8,230 bases of DNA from Actinomycetes bacterium (GCA_023432235.1 JAEYUX010000001.1:1-8230), one strand, 5' to 3'; counted from the first letter of the stretch, positions 1 to 7,845 are shown. The notes: generated from the sequence alone by a model not told the origin. Made by a program: numbers and translations.

Positions 1-1014
1 CCCCCGATCTTGTTGACTGAGGTACCTCCCCACATCACCGCGTCAGTGAAGCCGCCGGTGCAGGAGGAGGCTCCCGTGGCCGAGCCTCTGGCGGTTGCAG
101 ACCCGACGCCTCCAGTTGCGGACCCGACGCCTCCAGTTGCGGACCCGAACGTCGCATCGGTAGCGGAGAACTCGTCCGACATTGATGAGGTGTCGCACGA
201 GACCCTCGTCGCGACATACGACACGATGGCGCCAGAAAGCCAGGACGCTCCCTACGACACCTTCTTTGGTGCGTTGTGGGGCTCGGATGCTTCCCAACAG
301 CGTGCGAGCGAGCCGCCACCCGTCGCGTCCGATTCTCAAGCCGAGATCGCGCAGCCCGAGCCGGTGGCGCCGGAAGTGGTCGCGCCGGAACCGGTGGCGC
401 CGGAACCGGTCGCACCCGCTCTCCCAGAAGTGGCGCCGGCCTCAGCCGCTCCTGCCGAGGCACCGGCAACGTCGGCTCCAGTAACGGCGGCCCCACCAGC
501 GTCGGCTCCAGCAGCGTCGGCCCCCGTGGCGCCGCCGCCACCGCCCGCCTTGGGCGACCACGACGGCGCGACGATCTCTGTCGCTGCGCTGCGCGCCATG
601 ACCGCTGGAGGGAGCGAGAACCAGGCGCCGCCGTCGGTGCCAACGTTCGCCACCCCTGAGCAACTCGAGAAGGAACGCCGCGGTCGCGCCGTTTTGTCGA
701 CAGGCGTCCAGATCACTCTCGACAAGAACATCATTGTGGGCCGCACCCCCAAGGCGTCGCGTGTCACTGGCGAGATGCCGCATTTGGTGACGGTCCCAAG
801 CCCGTCACAAGACATTTCCCGTAGCCACGTTGAGATTCGCGTCGAGGGCACCGCAGTGGTGGCAGTCGACCTCAATACAACGAATGGAACTGTGGTGCGC
901 CGTGGGGGCGCAGAACCTGCTCGACTTCATCCCGGGGAGCCGTTCGTCCTGCTCAACGGGGACATCATTGACCTGGGTGACGGCGTCACCGTCACCATGG
1001 AGGATCTGCCGTGA
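1..1014 (+). CDS. FHA-domain protein with Pro/Ala-rich N-terminal region (5' partial)
   Basis: C-terminal part of a phosphothreonine-reading adaptor. The frame is open to the left edge. The first possible starts in the window (TTG at 10 and 13) have no Shine-Dalgarno in front, so the true start probably lies upstream. Residues are numbered from the TTG at 10. Residues 1-105 are acidic and Pro-rich with a VADPTPP repeat; 110-180 are Pro/Ala/Val-rich and probably disordered; a short DHDGATI segment (183-189) follows. The FHA domain spans about 228-334 and has the canonical binding positions: G244-R245, S270-R271-S272-H273 and N292-G293. No membrane segment or signal peptide is visible. The gene overlaps the kinase gene by 4 nt, which suggests that the FHA domain binds the phosphorylated kinase or its substrates; this partner is inferred. 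FHA identity is very likely; the role is moderately sure. Confidence 0.9.
   Translation, partial: PPILLTEVPPHITASVKPPVQEEAPVAEPLAVADPTPPVADPTPPVADPNVASVAENSSDIDEVSHETLVATYDTMAPESQDAPYDTFFGALWGSDASQQRASEPPPVASDSQAEIAQPEPVAPEVVAPEPVAPEPVAPALPEVAPASAAPAEAPATSAPVTAAPPASAPAASAPVAPPPPPALGDHDGATISVAALRAMTAGGSENQAPPSVPTFATPEQLEKERRGRAVLSTGVQITLDKNIIVGRTPKASRVTGEMPHLVTVPSPSQDISRSHVEIRVEGTAVVAVDLNTTNGTVVRRGGAEPARLHPGEPFVLLNGDIIDLGDGVTVTMEDLP
94..147 (+). repeat. 21-bp in-frame tandem repeat (VADPTPP), about 2.6 copies
   Basis: Copies at 94-114 and 115-135 differ at one base (third position of the Ala codon), and a partial 12-base copy covers 136-147. The unit encodes Val-Ala-Asp-Pro-Thr-Pro-Pro within the disordered region of the FHA protein. 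Near identity at DNA level points to recent slippage duplication rather than amino-acid bias alone. Confidence 0.8.
361..420 (+). repeat. 15-bp in-frame tandem repeat (PVAPE), four copies
   Basis: Four consecutive 15-base units (361-375, 376-390, 391-405, 406-420) encode PVAPE, VVAPE, PVAPE and PVAPA. The first and third are identical and the fourth is the most diverged. They form an extended, Pro-rich spacer between the acidic N-terminal part and the FHA domain of the first gene. Such a tract is likely to vary in length between strains. Confidence 0.8.
999..1004 (+). promoter_or_regulatory. Ribosome binding site for the kinase gene
   Basis: GGAGGA lies inside the 3' end of the FHA gene, 6 nt before the GTG at 1011. 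It supports GTG as the start, giving a 4-nt GTGA overlap with the preceding stop codon. Confidence 0.75.
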
Positions 1015-2633
1015 GTCAGCACCGTGCGCCATCGACGCCGCCTCAACTTGTTGGTTTTGACTACGTCCAACTGCTCGGTTCGGGCGGATTTGCGGACGTG
1101 TTCCTCTACCAACAGCAGCTGCCCAAGCGCCGCGTCGCTGTCAAAGTGATGCTGCCGCAGGCGGTCGCTGACGGAGGCGTGGACGCCTTCACCGCCGAGG
1201 CAAACGTGATGGCGCAACTGTCGAGCCACCCCGCCATCGTGTCGATTTACGAAGCCTCGGTGTCGCCGGACGGGCGTCCGTACCTCGTCATGGAGTACTG
1301 CTCGAAGCCCAATTTGCAGGCGCGCTACCGCCGTCAGCGTCTCAGCGTCGCCGAAGCCTTGCGCATTGGCGTGCAGGTTGCCGGTGGCGTCGAGACCGCA
1401 CACCGTGCTGGCATCCTCCACCGCGACATCAAGCCCGCCAACATCCTCGTCACCGAATACGGCCGGCCGGCACTCACCGACTTCGGCATCGCGGGTACGA
1501 CGACGGCTGACACGGCGTCGGCCGGTATGTCGATTCCGTGGTCGCCGCCCGAAAGCTTCGCTGACGGTGCGCCCTCTTCGGTACAGACAGATGTGTGGGC
1601 ACTTGGCGCGACCGTCTACACGCTGCTCGCCGGTCACTCGCCGTTTGAAAAGCCCGGTGGCAAGAACGGTGCTGTCGATCTGATCGATCGCATCCAGCAC
1701 GATCCCGTGCCGATGCTGGGGCGCGCCGATGTGCCCGACTCGCTCTACCGCGCGATCGCGATGGCGATGGCGAAGCAACCCCAGGCGCGCTACGGAACTG
1801 CTCTCGAGTTTGCATGGGCGCTCCAGCGGGTCCAGGCGGAACTGCAAATGTCGGTCACGCCCGTCGATGTCATCGATGAGTCGGTGGAGGACGACGTCGA
1901 GGAAGAGGGCGACGACGGTCGCACCCGAGTGCGCTCGGTTGTGTCGATCAACCCACTCGGGGACTCAATTGAGCCCCTCGCGGACCTCCCCTTCAGCACC
2001 ACCGACGCGACGGTGATGCGGGATATCGACCACTCGGGTCAGCCGATCGCGGTCCCGCAACAAACTGTCGCGCGTCAGGCCCCACCCGCCGCACCTGTCG
2101 ACGCGACCATCGCGCGTCCTGCGCCGGTGCAGTTCGAAGCAAGCGCGCCGGTCGAGCACACTCAGGCGCGCTCCCTTGCGGTCGAGGACGAGCCGGCAGA
2201 TGCGCCGCCCGGAAAGAAGGGCCGATTGTGGCCCATCTTTGCGATCATCGGTTTCGGTGTGGTCGCCGGTGGCGTTGCCATTGCGATTGCCGCGCAAGGC
2301 GGTGGCGGTGGTGGCGAAGAACCGAGGCCCACGAGCAGCGCACCCAAGCCGATTGATGACGTCGTAGTGCCTCGCCAGGTTCCCGCCGTGGGCAAGGTGG
2401 AAGCGACCGTCGACGGTGAGGTGGTGACCTTCACCTGGGATCATCCCGAGCCAGAGGCCGGCGACACGTTCTTGTGGGGGCAGCAGGTTGCGGGGGCGGC
2501 GCACGAATACACCGCGACGTCGACCCCCTCGGTGGAATTGCCGTATGACGGCGAAGAGGTGTGTATCGAGGTGCTGTTGAGGCGCGCCGATGGTCGCGCG
2601 GGAGCCGAGCCGACTGTTGGATGCACGTCATGA
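1011..2633 (+). CDS. Membrane-anchored Ser/Thr protein kinase with extracellular FN3-like domain
   Basis: A 540-residue Hanks-type (PknB-like) kinase with all catalytic elements: glycine loop G23-S-G-G-F-A-D-V30, K45, probable helix-C E63, H137-R-D139, N144, D157-F-G159 and P179-P-E181. The activation segment has T163-T165 and T168 as possible autophosphorylation sites; its P+1 region reads SIPWSPPE rather than the usual GTxxYMAPE. The kinase domain ends near 280, followed by an acidic stretch (about 284-302) and a Pro/Ala-rich linker with five T-x-x-R motifs (305-387). One membrane helix spans about 406-428, followed by a Gly run. The remaining 110 residues look like a beta-rich fibronectin-type domain with C518 and C538, possibly a disulfide, and should lie outside the membrane. 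It differs from PASTA kinases by having no PASTA repeats. The context suggests it controls the secretion machine; this is inferred. Confidence 0.95.
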   Translation: MSQHRAPSTPPQLVGFDYVQLLGSGGFADVFLYQQQLPKRRVAVKVMLPQAVADGGVDAFTAEANVMAQLSSHPAIVSIYEASVSPDGRPYLVMEYCSKPNLQARYRRQRLSVAEALRIGVQVAGGVETAHRAGILHRDIKPANILVTEYGRPALTDFGIAGTTTADTASAGMSIPWSPPESFADGAPSSVQTDVWALGATVYTLLAGHSPFEKPGGKNGAVDLIDRIQHDPVPMLGRADVPDSLYRAIAMAMAKQPQARYGTALEFAWALQRVQAELQMSVTPVDVIDESVEDDVEEEGDDGRTRVRSVVSINPLGDSIEPLADLPFSTTDATVMRDIDHSGQPIAVPQQTVARQAPPAAPVDATIARPAPVQFEASAPVEHTQARSLAVEDEPADAPPGKKGRLWPIFAIIGFGVVAGGVAIAIAAQGGGGGGEEPRPTSSAPKPIDDVVVPRQVPAVGKVEATVDGEVVTFTWDHPEPEAGDTFLWGQQVAGAAHEYTATSTPSVELPYDGEEVCIEVLLRRADGRAGAEPTVGCTS

Positions 2634-3391
2634 CGGCTCCACGAGCGATCAGCTCTGATCGCCTCACGATCGAGTTCGCTGGTGAGTACTTCCACGTATT
2701 TCCCGATGACGGCGCCTGCACGGTGGGCCGTGAAGGCACCATTGCGATCGACGACAACCCGTTCCTTCACCGCCACTTTCTGCGTCTATCCCGCGCCGAG
2801 GGGATGTGGTGGCTTGTCAACGTCGGCACTCGTCTCACGGCGACAGTCACTGACGGCGCGGGCCGCGTCCAGGCGTGGCTTGCCCCAGGCGCACGACTTC
2901 CCGTCGTCTTTCACGTCACCTCGGTCATCTTCACCGCGGGCCCCACAACGTATGAGCTGACGCTTTACGTTGACGCACCCACCTTCCAAGAACTCGGCCC
3001 GAGCTCAGCCGAGACAGGCACGGTGACAATTGGCGCCGTACCGCTGACAGCGAGCCAACGCCTCCTGCTTCTCGCCCTTGCCGAGCCGATGCTCCGCCGG
3101 GAGGGCACGGGGATGTCGGAGATTCCCACCTCGGCCAAGGCCGCCGAGCGACTCGGGTGGACCGTCACGCGCTTCAACCGCAAGCTCGACAACGTCTGCG
3201 AAAAGCTCTCGAAGGTGGGCGTGCCTGGCCTGCGAGGCGGTCGAGGCGAGTACGCGACGAGCCGGCGGATGCGGCTTGTCGAGCACGCGATTGCCTCTCG
3301 CATGGTGACCCGTACCGATCTGCCGCTACTTGATCAACCGCAAGAAGACGACGGCGATGATGCCGACCTTGAGACAGGAGGAGGCGCATGA
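2630..3391 (+). CDS. FHA-like / helix-turn-helix protein, putative phospho-responsive regulator
   Basis: A 253-residue soluble protein. The ATG at 2630 is chosen because it overlaps the kinase stop (ATGA), the arrangement also seen at the next junction; an ATG at 2621 is possible, and the GTG at 2561 would overlap the kinase too far. The N-terminal half (about 10-125) resembles an FHA fold, with G33-R34 kept. The SxxH position reads L46-H-R-H49 and the NG position N64-V-G66, so phosphothreonine binding may be lost or altered. Residues 138-210 form a compact helical region beginning L139-T-A-S-Q143, with a likely helix-turn-helix at about 167-193 (AAERLGWTVTRFNRKL core) and a Gly/Arg-rich turn after it. 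The tail is acidic. An FHA-like plus winged-helix-like layout suggests a transcription regulator linked to the kinase, but DNA binding is unproven; it could be a purely structural adaptor. Confidence 0.85.
   Translation: MTAPRAISSDRLTIEFAGEYFHVFPDDGACTVGREGTIAIDDNPFLHRHFLRLSRAEGMWWLVNVGTRLTATVTDGAGRVQAWLAPGARLPVVFHVTSVIFTAGPTTYELTLYVDAPTFQELGPSSAETGTVTIGAVPLTASQRLLLLALAEPMLRREGTGMSEIPTSAKAAERLGWTVTRFNRKLDNVCEKLSKVGVPGLRGGRGEYATSRRMRLVEHAIASRMVTRTDLPLLDQPQEDDGDDADLETGGGA
3376..3384 (+). promoter_or_regulatory. Strong ribosome binding site for the EccC-like gene
   Basis: AGGAGGAGG ends a few bases before the ATG at 3388 and offers near-perfect pairing to the 16S 3' end. It fixes the start, which overlaps the preceding stop as ATGA. 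It is the strongest such site in the four overlapping genes, suggesting efficient synthesis of the ATPase. Confidence 0.8.
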
Positions 3392-6300
3392 GCCTCAAGC
3401 TGAGCCTGCGATCTGCTGACGGTTCCATCCGGGTCGTGTCAGTGACCGCGGCCCCCGACACCACCGTCGGCGAGGTTGCTGCCTTCTTGTTTAACGCCGA
3501 CCCCGCGCGCACCGGCATCCCGATGCCTGCTGACCCGACGCTCGTGGTGACAGCGCTCTCGATGGGGCCAGACACTGCTCCCCGCGCCGTTGCGTCGGAC
3601 GCCGACCTTGCCTCGTCGGGAATCCGATCAGGCGACCACGTCGAGATCGTCCCTTCCGCCAATGCAGCACGCGGCGACGTCAATGAAGCAGCGGCGACGG
3701 TGCGCGTTGTGGAAGGCGCCGACGCTGGTGCCACCTTCTCGCTTGGCCCTGGTTCGCACGTCATTGGTCGCGACGCCGATGTGTCGGTTCGCCTTAGCGA
3801 CCCGCTCGCGTCAAAGCGGCACGCGCGCATCATCGTGGGCGACACGATCGAAGTCGTCGACATGGGCTCCACCAACGGCGTGCTTCTCGATGATGCATAC
3901 GTGACCCGTGCGGCGCTTGTTCAGTCGGACCGCATCATCATTGGCGACACGGCTCTCGAGATCACGAAGAATGCGACGGTCAAGCGCACGGTGCCCACAA
4001 GCGCGACGGTGCCGTTTACGCGCTCCCCGCGCGTAGTGCCGCCGCTGCCGGATGACGAGATCGACCTCCCGGACCCGCCCACCAAGCCGCAGCCGCGTGC
4101 CTTCCCGCGTCTCGCTTTGCTCGGCCCGGTCGTTCTCGGTCTCACGATGTTCTTGGTCACCGGACGAGTGCTGTCCCTCATCTTTGTCGCGATGAGCCCG
4201 CTCATGATGATGGGTTCATTTATTGACAACAAGTACAACCAGCGCAAGCAGGGCGCTATCAAGCTGAAGGAGTTCGAGGGTGCGCTTGAGGTCGCCGGCG
4301 CTGAACTCGAAAGAGCGCAGGAGCGTGAGCGGATCGCCCGCATCGAGCGGTCGCCCTCGGTTTCGCAAGTGCGAGAGGCAATTGCCAACCTTGCACCGCC
4401 ATTGTGGACGCACCGGCCCGAGCACGAGCAGTTCTTGGAGGTGCGTCTTGGCCTGGGTACCGTTCCCAGTTCGATGGACGTGAAGGCGCCCTCTTTGCGC
4501 GACGCCGTTGACGGCACGTGGGAGCAGGTGTCAGCTCTCAAGGACCGCTACACCACCATCTCGTCGGTGCCTGTCACGGCGAGCTTGCGAGACGCGGGTG
4601 GCCTCGGCATCGTCGGCGACTCCGCCACCGGACTCGGCGTTGCGCGTGCCGCCCTCATTCAGGTGGCCGGCCTTCACTCGCCGATGGAGTGCGTTGTCAC
4701 GGCCTTTGTCCCCGGTGGAAACGACGGGAACTGGCGGTGGCTTGAGTGGTTGCCGCACACCTCGTCGCCACTGTCTCCGATCCCGGGCGACCACATCGCT
4801 GGCTCCCGTGCAGCGTCGGCCCGCTTGCTGACGGCACTCGAGGCGCTCGTTGCGCAGCGTGCCGGGACCGACATCGCGTCATACGTGCCGGACTTGCGAG
4901 GCGCGCACACGTCGAACTCGGAGAACGTGCGCCAAGAGGACCGGCCCACCACGCCTGCCGTGTTGGTGGTGGTCGACGACGCCGCCCCGGCAGACCGCCG
5001 ACGCCTCATCCGGCTCGCGGAGAAGGGTCCCGACGTCAATGTTCACGTGCTGTGGGTTGCGCGCGCGGCGACGTCCCTCCCGGGGGCGTGCCGCAGTTTT
5101 GTTGACGTCGGCGGCGCCGGCACGGCCGTCGTCGGTCACGTCCGGCGCGGAGGCTTTGACGAGCCTGTCACCGTTGAGGCCTTGTCGGTTGCCGAGGCAG
5201 AGGAGTCCGCTCGCCGTCTTGCGTGCGTCGAGGATGTCGGCGTTGTCGTCGACGACGCTGCCGACGTTCCCGATGCCGTGTCGTACCTCGAACTTCACGG
5301 CTTTGAAGCCCTAGAGCCCGGTCATCACGAACAGCGGTGGCGCCGCGACGCCTCACCTCAACCCGGCACCAAGCGACCCTTCTCGCTACGGGCACTTGTG
5401 GGGCATGCGGGGGATGAGCCGTTCTACCTCGACCTTAAGGGCCAGGGCCCACACGCTCTTGTGGGCGGCACCACGGGTGCCGGTAAGTCGGAGTTCTTGC
5501 AGGCGTGGATTCTTGGCATGGCCGCCGCGCACGGTCCCGAGCGGGTGACGTTCCTTTACGTCGACTACAAGGGTGGCTCGGCTTTCGCGGACTGCATCAA
5601 TTTGCCGCACAGCGTTGGCCTCGTGACGGACCTGACGCCGCACCTCGTTGACCGTGCTCTCACCTCATTGCGGGCCGAACTTCACTATCGTGAGCGACTC
5701 CTCGCCGCAAAGGGCGCCAAGGACCTCGAGACTCTCGACAAGACGGGCGACCCTGAGACGCCGCCCAGCCTCGTCATCGTCATCGACGAGTTCGCGGCCC
5801 TCGCGCAAGAAGTGCCCGAGTTTGTTGACGGCGTTGTCGACATTGCGCAACGTGGCCGTTCGCTTGGACTCCACCTCATCATGGCGACTCAGCGGCCCGC
5901 GGGTGTCATTAAGGACAACCTGCGCGCGAACACGAACCTCCGAATCGCGTTGCGCATGGCGGACGAAGCGGATTCCTCCGACATCCTCGGTGTACCCGCC
6001 GCCGCTCACGTCGACCCCTCTTTGCCCGGTCGCGCGATGGCGCGTACGGGTCCGGGACGTCTGTCGACCTTCCAGTCGGCGTACGCAGGTGCGCACTCCG
6101 TCCCAGGCGGTTCGCGAACCAAGGTGTCTGCCCGCGAACTCTCCTTGGGTGCGGGCAACGCGTGGGAGCTACCTGAGGACGCGCGTGCGGCTGTCGTCGA
6201 TGGTGACCCCGATGCTCAACGAGTTGTCGCTGCTCTTGCTGGCGCGGCAAAACTCCTTGAGATCCCCCCGCCGCGACGCCCGTGGCTCGATGAGCTTGCC

Positions 6301-7845
6301 GAAAGCTATGACCTCAAGGAGCTCGCACGCCAAAGCCCCACGGGTGCCGCTTTCGCGCTCGGAGACGATCCCGCCCATCAGGCGCAATTCGTTGCCGCCT
6401 TCGACCCCGATCAAGATGGCAACATGCTCATCCTTGGTGGGTCGGGAGCGGGCAAGTCGACGGCGCTTCGCAGCGTCGCAATCGGCGCAACGTTGGCGAC
6501 CGAGATCGCACCCGTCCATATCTATGCTCTCGATGCGGCGAGCGGCGGCCTCGACATGCTGCGGCCATTGCCGCATGTCGCCGATGTGGTGGACGGAGAT
6601 GACCTCGAGCGTGTCACCCGCATGATGGACCGCATTGCGAACATCGTCCGCGAGCGGAGCACGAAGTTCACGAGTGCACGTGCCTCGAACCTCACCGAGT
6701 ACCGGACGATGGCGAACGATCGCGGCCTGCCGCGCATCATCTTGCTCATTGATGGGTACGGCACTTTCCAGAGCGACTACATGAATGAGGTCGGTCGTCA
6801 GAAGGTGTTCGGCGACTTCCAGGAGATCCTCGCGGAGGGCCGCTCCGTTGGCGTGCACGTTGTTGTGTCAGCCGATCGGGTTGGCGCGCTTCACACGTCA
6901 ATCCAGGCCCTCGTGTCCCGCACGGTGACCCTGCGCCTCAACGACGAGAACGCGTACGGCATGCTCGGCCTGCGCAAGACGGGTCTCAACCCGCAGTCTC
7001 CCGCTGGTCGGGGTGTTGACGTCGCAACGCGCAAGGAACTGCAAGTGGCGGTGCTCGGCGGCTCTCCCCGAATCGACGAGCAGGCGCGTGCAATTGAGCA
7101 GCTCGCGGCCCGTATCCCGGACCGGGCGGAGTGGAAGGCAGAGCCGATTCCGCGCATGCCAGCCTTCGTCAAGGGCTCCGAGATGCCTCCTACGGTTGGG
7201 GGCCTGCCAACGCTTGGGCTCGAATCGGCCACGCTTGCACCGCGGGGCTTCGACCTCGACCGCCCCATCATGATCGCGGGTCAAGCGGGCACCGGTCGCA
7301 CGTCGGCGATGGCCTGGCTCGCAACGTCTATTCGCCGCGCCTACCCCGAGCGTCGCATCGTCCACTTGACCCAGCGTCGGACGTCGATTGCCGACCTTCC
7401 CGCCTGGACGGCGTCGTATGCCTCGGCTGCGGCGGGCGAAGAGTTCATGGCCGAGTGGGCGACGGCTCTTGAGGCCGTGGCAGATGGCGACAACCAAGTG
7501 GTCGTATGCATCGAGAACGTTCAGGACTTCGGTGCATCAATGAGCGACGGTCCCCTTGTCAACGCGATCAAACTAGGCCGACGCAATGGTCACCTCATCA
7601 TCGGCGAGGCCGACACTCAGGGATGGGTCTCGGGGCAGCTTGTTTCGGAGATCAAGGGTTCCCGCCGGGGCCTCATGCTTGCGCCCGAAGGTGCCGACTC
7701 GCAGATGCTGTTCTCCGTGGCGGCCCCGCGTGTGGCACGTGCTGACATGCCGCCCGGGCGAGGCATCTGGGTGGAGTCGGGGCGAGTCGCAACAGTGCAG
7801 ATTCCATGGGTGGATGGGGAGTATTCCCCAGATATCGCTGAGTGA
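3388..7845 (+). CDS. eccC: Type VII secretion ATPase, EccC/EssC family (Ubl-FHA-2TM-three FtsK ATPase domains)
   Basis: A 1485-residue inner-membrane motor that should recognise and export WXG100 substrates. In order: a ubiquitin-like (YukD-like) domain at 1-93; a canonical FHA domain at about 105-195 (G127-R128, S142-K-R-H145, S161-T-N-G164); a linker with a TVKR motif at 197-200; two membrane helices (about 242-258 and 261-279); a charged, coiled-coil-prone stalk (about 283-325); the family region with LWTHRP (339-344) and the FLEVRLGLG strand; then three FtsK/SpoIIIE modules. Module 1 has Walker A GTTGAGKS (694-701) and Walker B with D800-E801, so it looks catalytically complete. Module 2 has GGSGAGKS (1017-1024) but D1122-G1123. 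Module 3 has GQAGTGRT (1298-1305) and E1376-N1377, so it is degenerate. One polypeptide with an N-terminal FHA resembles firmicute EssC more than split mycobacterial EccCa/EccCb. Family assignment is very sure. Confidence 0.96.
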   Translation: MSLKLSLRSADGSIRVVSVTAAPDTTVGEVAAFLFNADPARTGIPMPADPTLVVTALSMGPDTAPRAVASDADLASSGIRSGDHVEIVPSANAARGDVNEAAATVRVVEGADAGATFSLGPGSHVIGRDADVSVRLSDPLASKRHARIIVGDTIEVVDMGSTNGVLLDDAYVTRAALVQSDRIIIGDTALEITKNATVKRTVPTSATVPFTRSPRVVPPLPDDEIDLPDPPTKPQPRAFPRLALLGPVVLGLTMFLVTGRVLSLIFVAMSPLMMMGSFIDNKYNQRKQGAIKLKEFEGALEVAGAELERAQERERIARIERSPSVSQVREAIANLAPPLWTHRPEHEQFLEVRLGLGTVPSSMDVKAPSLRDAVDGTWEQVSALKDRYTTISSVPVTASLRDAGGLGIVGDSATGLGVARAALIQVAGLHSPMECVVTAFVPGGNDGNWRWLEWLPHTSSPLSPIPGDHIAGSRAASARLLTALEALVAQRAGTDIASYVPDLRGAHTSNSENVRQEDRPTTPAVLVVVDDAAPADRRRLIRLAEKGPDVNVHVLWVARAATSLPGACRSFVDVGGAGTAVVGHVRRGGFDEPVTVEALSVAEAEESARRLACVEDVGVVVDDAADVPDAVSYLELHGFEALEPGHHEQRWRRDASPQPGTKRPFSLRALVGHAGDEPFYLDLKGQGPHALVGGTTGAGKSEFLQAWILGMAAAHGPERVTFLYVDYKGGSAFADCINLPHSVGLVTDLTPHLVDRALTSLRAELHYRERLLAAKGAKDLETLDKTGDPETPPSLVIVIDEFAALAQEVPEFVDGVVDIAQRGRSLGLHLIMATQRPAGVIKDNLRANTNLRIALRMADEADSSDILGVPAAAHVDPSLPGRAMARTGPGRLSTFQSAYAGAHSVPGGSRTKVSARELSLGAGNAWELPEDARAAVVDGDPDAQRVVAALAGAAKLLEIPPPRRPWLDELAESYDLKELARQSPTGAAFALGDDPAHQAQFVAAFDPDQDGNMLILGGSGAGKSTALRSVAIGATLATEIAPVHIYALDAASGGLDMLRPLPHVADVVDGDDLERVTRMMDRIANIVRERSTKFTSARASNLTEYRTMANDRGLPRIILLIDGYGTFQSDYMNEVGRQKVFGDFQEILAEGRSVGVHVVVSADRVGALHTSIQALVSRTVTLRLNDENAYGMLGLRKTGLNPQSPAGRGVDVATRKELQVAVLGGSPRIDEQARAIEQLAARIPDRAEWKAEPIPRMPAFVKGSEMPPTVGGLPTLGLESATLAPRGFDLDRPIMIAGQAGTGRTSAMAWLATSIRRAYPERRIVHLTQRRTSIADLPAWTASYASAAAGEEFMAEWATALEAVADGDNQVVVCIENVQDFGASMSDGPLVNAIKLGRRNGHLIIGEADTQGWVSGQLVSEIKGSRRGLMLAPEGADSQMLFSVAAPRVARADMPPGRGIWVESGRVATVQIPWVDGEYSPDIAE

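Noticed and set aside
927..1847. 306-codon open frame on the minus strand opposite the kinase gene
   Set aside because: It lies wholly opposite conserved kinase coding sequence, is rich in Arg/His/Gly with no recognisable motif, and is expected from the G/C third-position bias.
2561..2629. Upstream GTG start for the FHA/HTH gene
   Set aside because: It would overlap the kinase gene by 73 bases and add an Arg/Trp-rich extension unlike the rest; the ATG overlapping the stop fits the operon pattern.
3174..3875. 233-codon minus-strand open frame spanning the junction of the FHA/HTH and EccC-like genes
   Set aside because: Low-complexity Ser/Ala/Thr/Arg product; no ribosome binding site or family signature; both plus-strand genes are well supported.
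5648..6625. 325-codon open frame on the plus strand, shifted relative to the EccC-like gene
   Set aside because: Ser/Arg/Thr-rich composition without domains; the overlapping frame holds the conserved FtsK motifs. It is a shadow frame.
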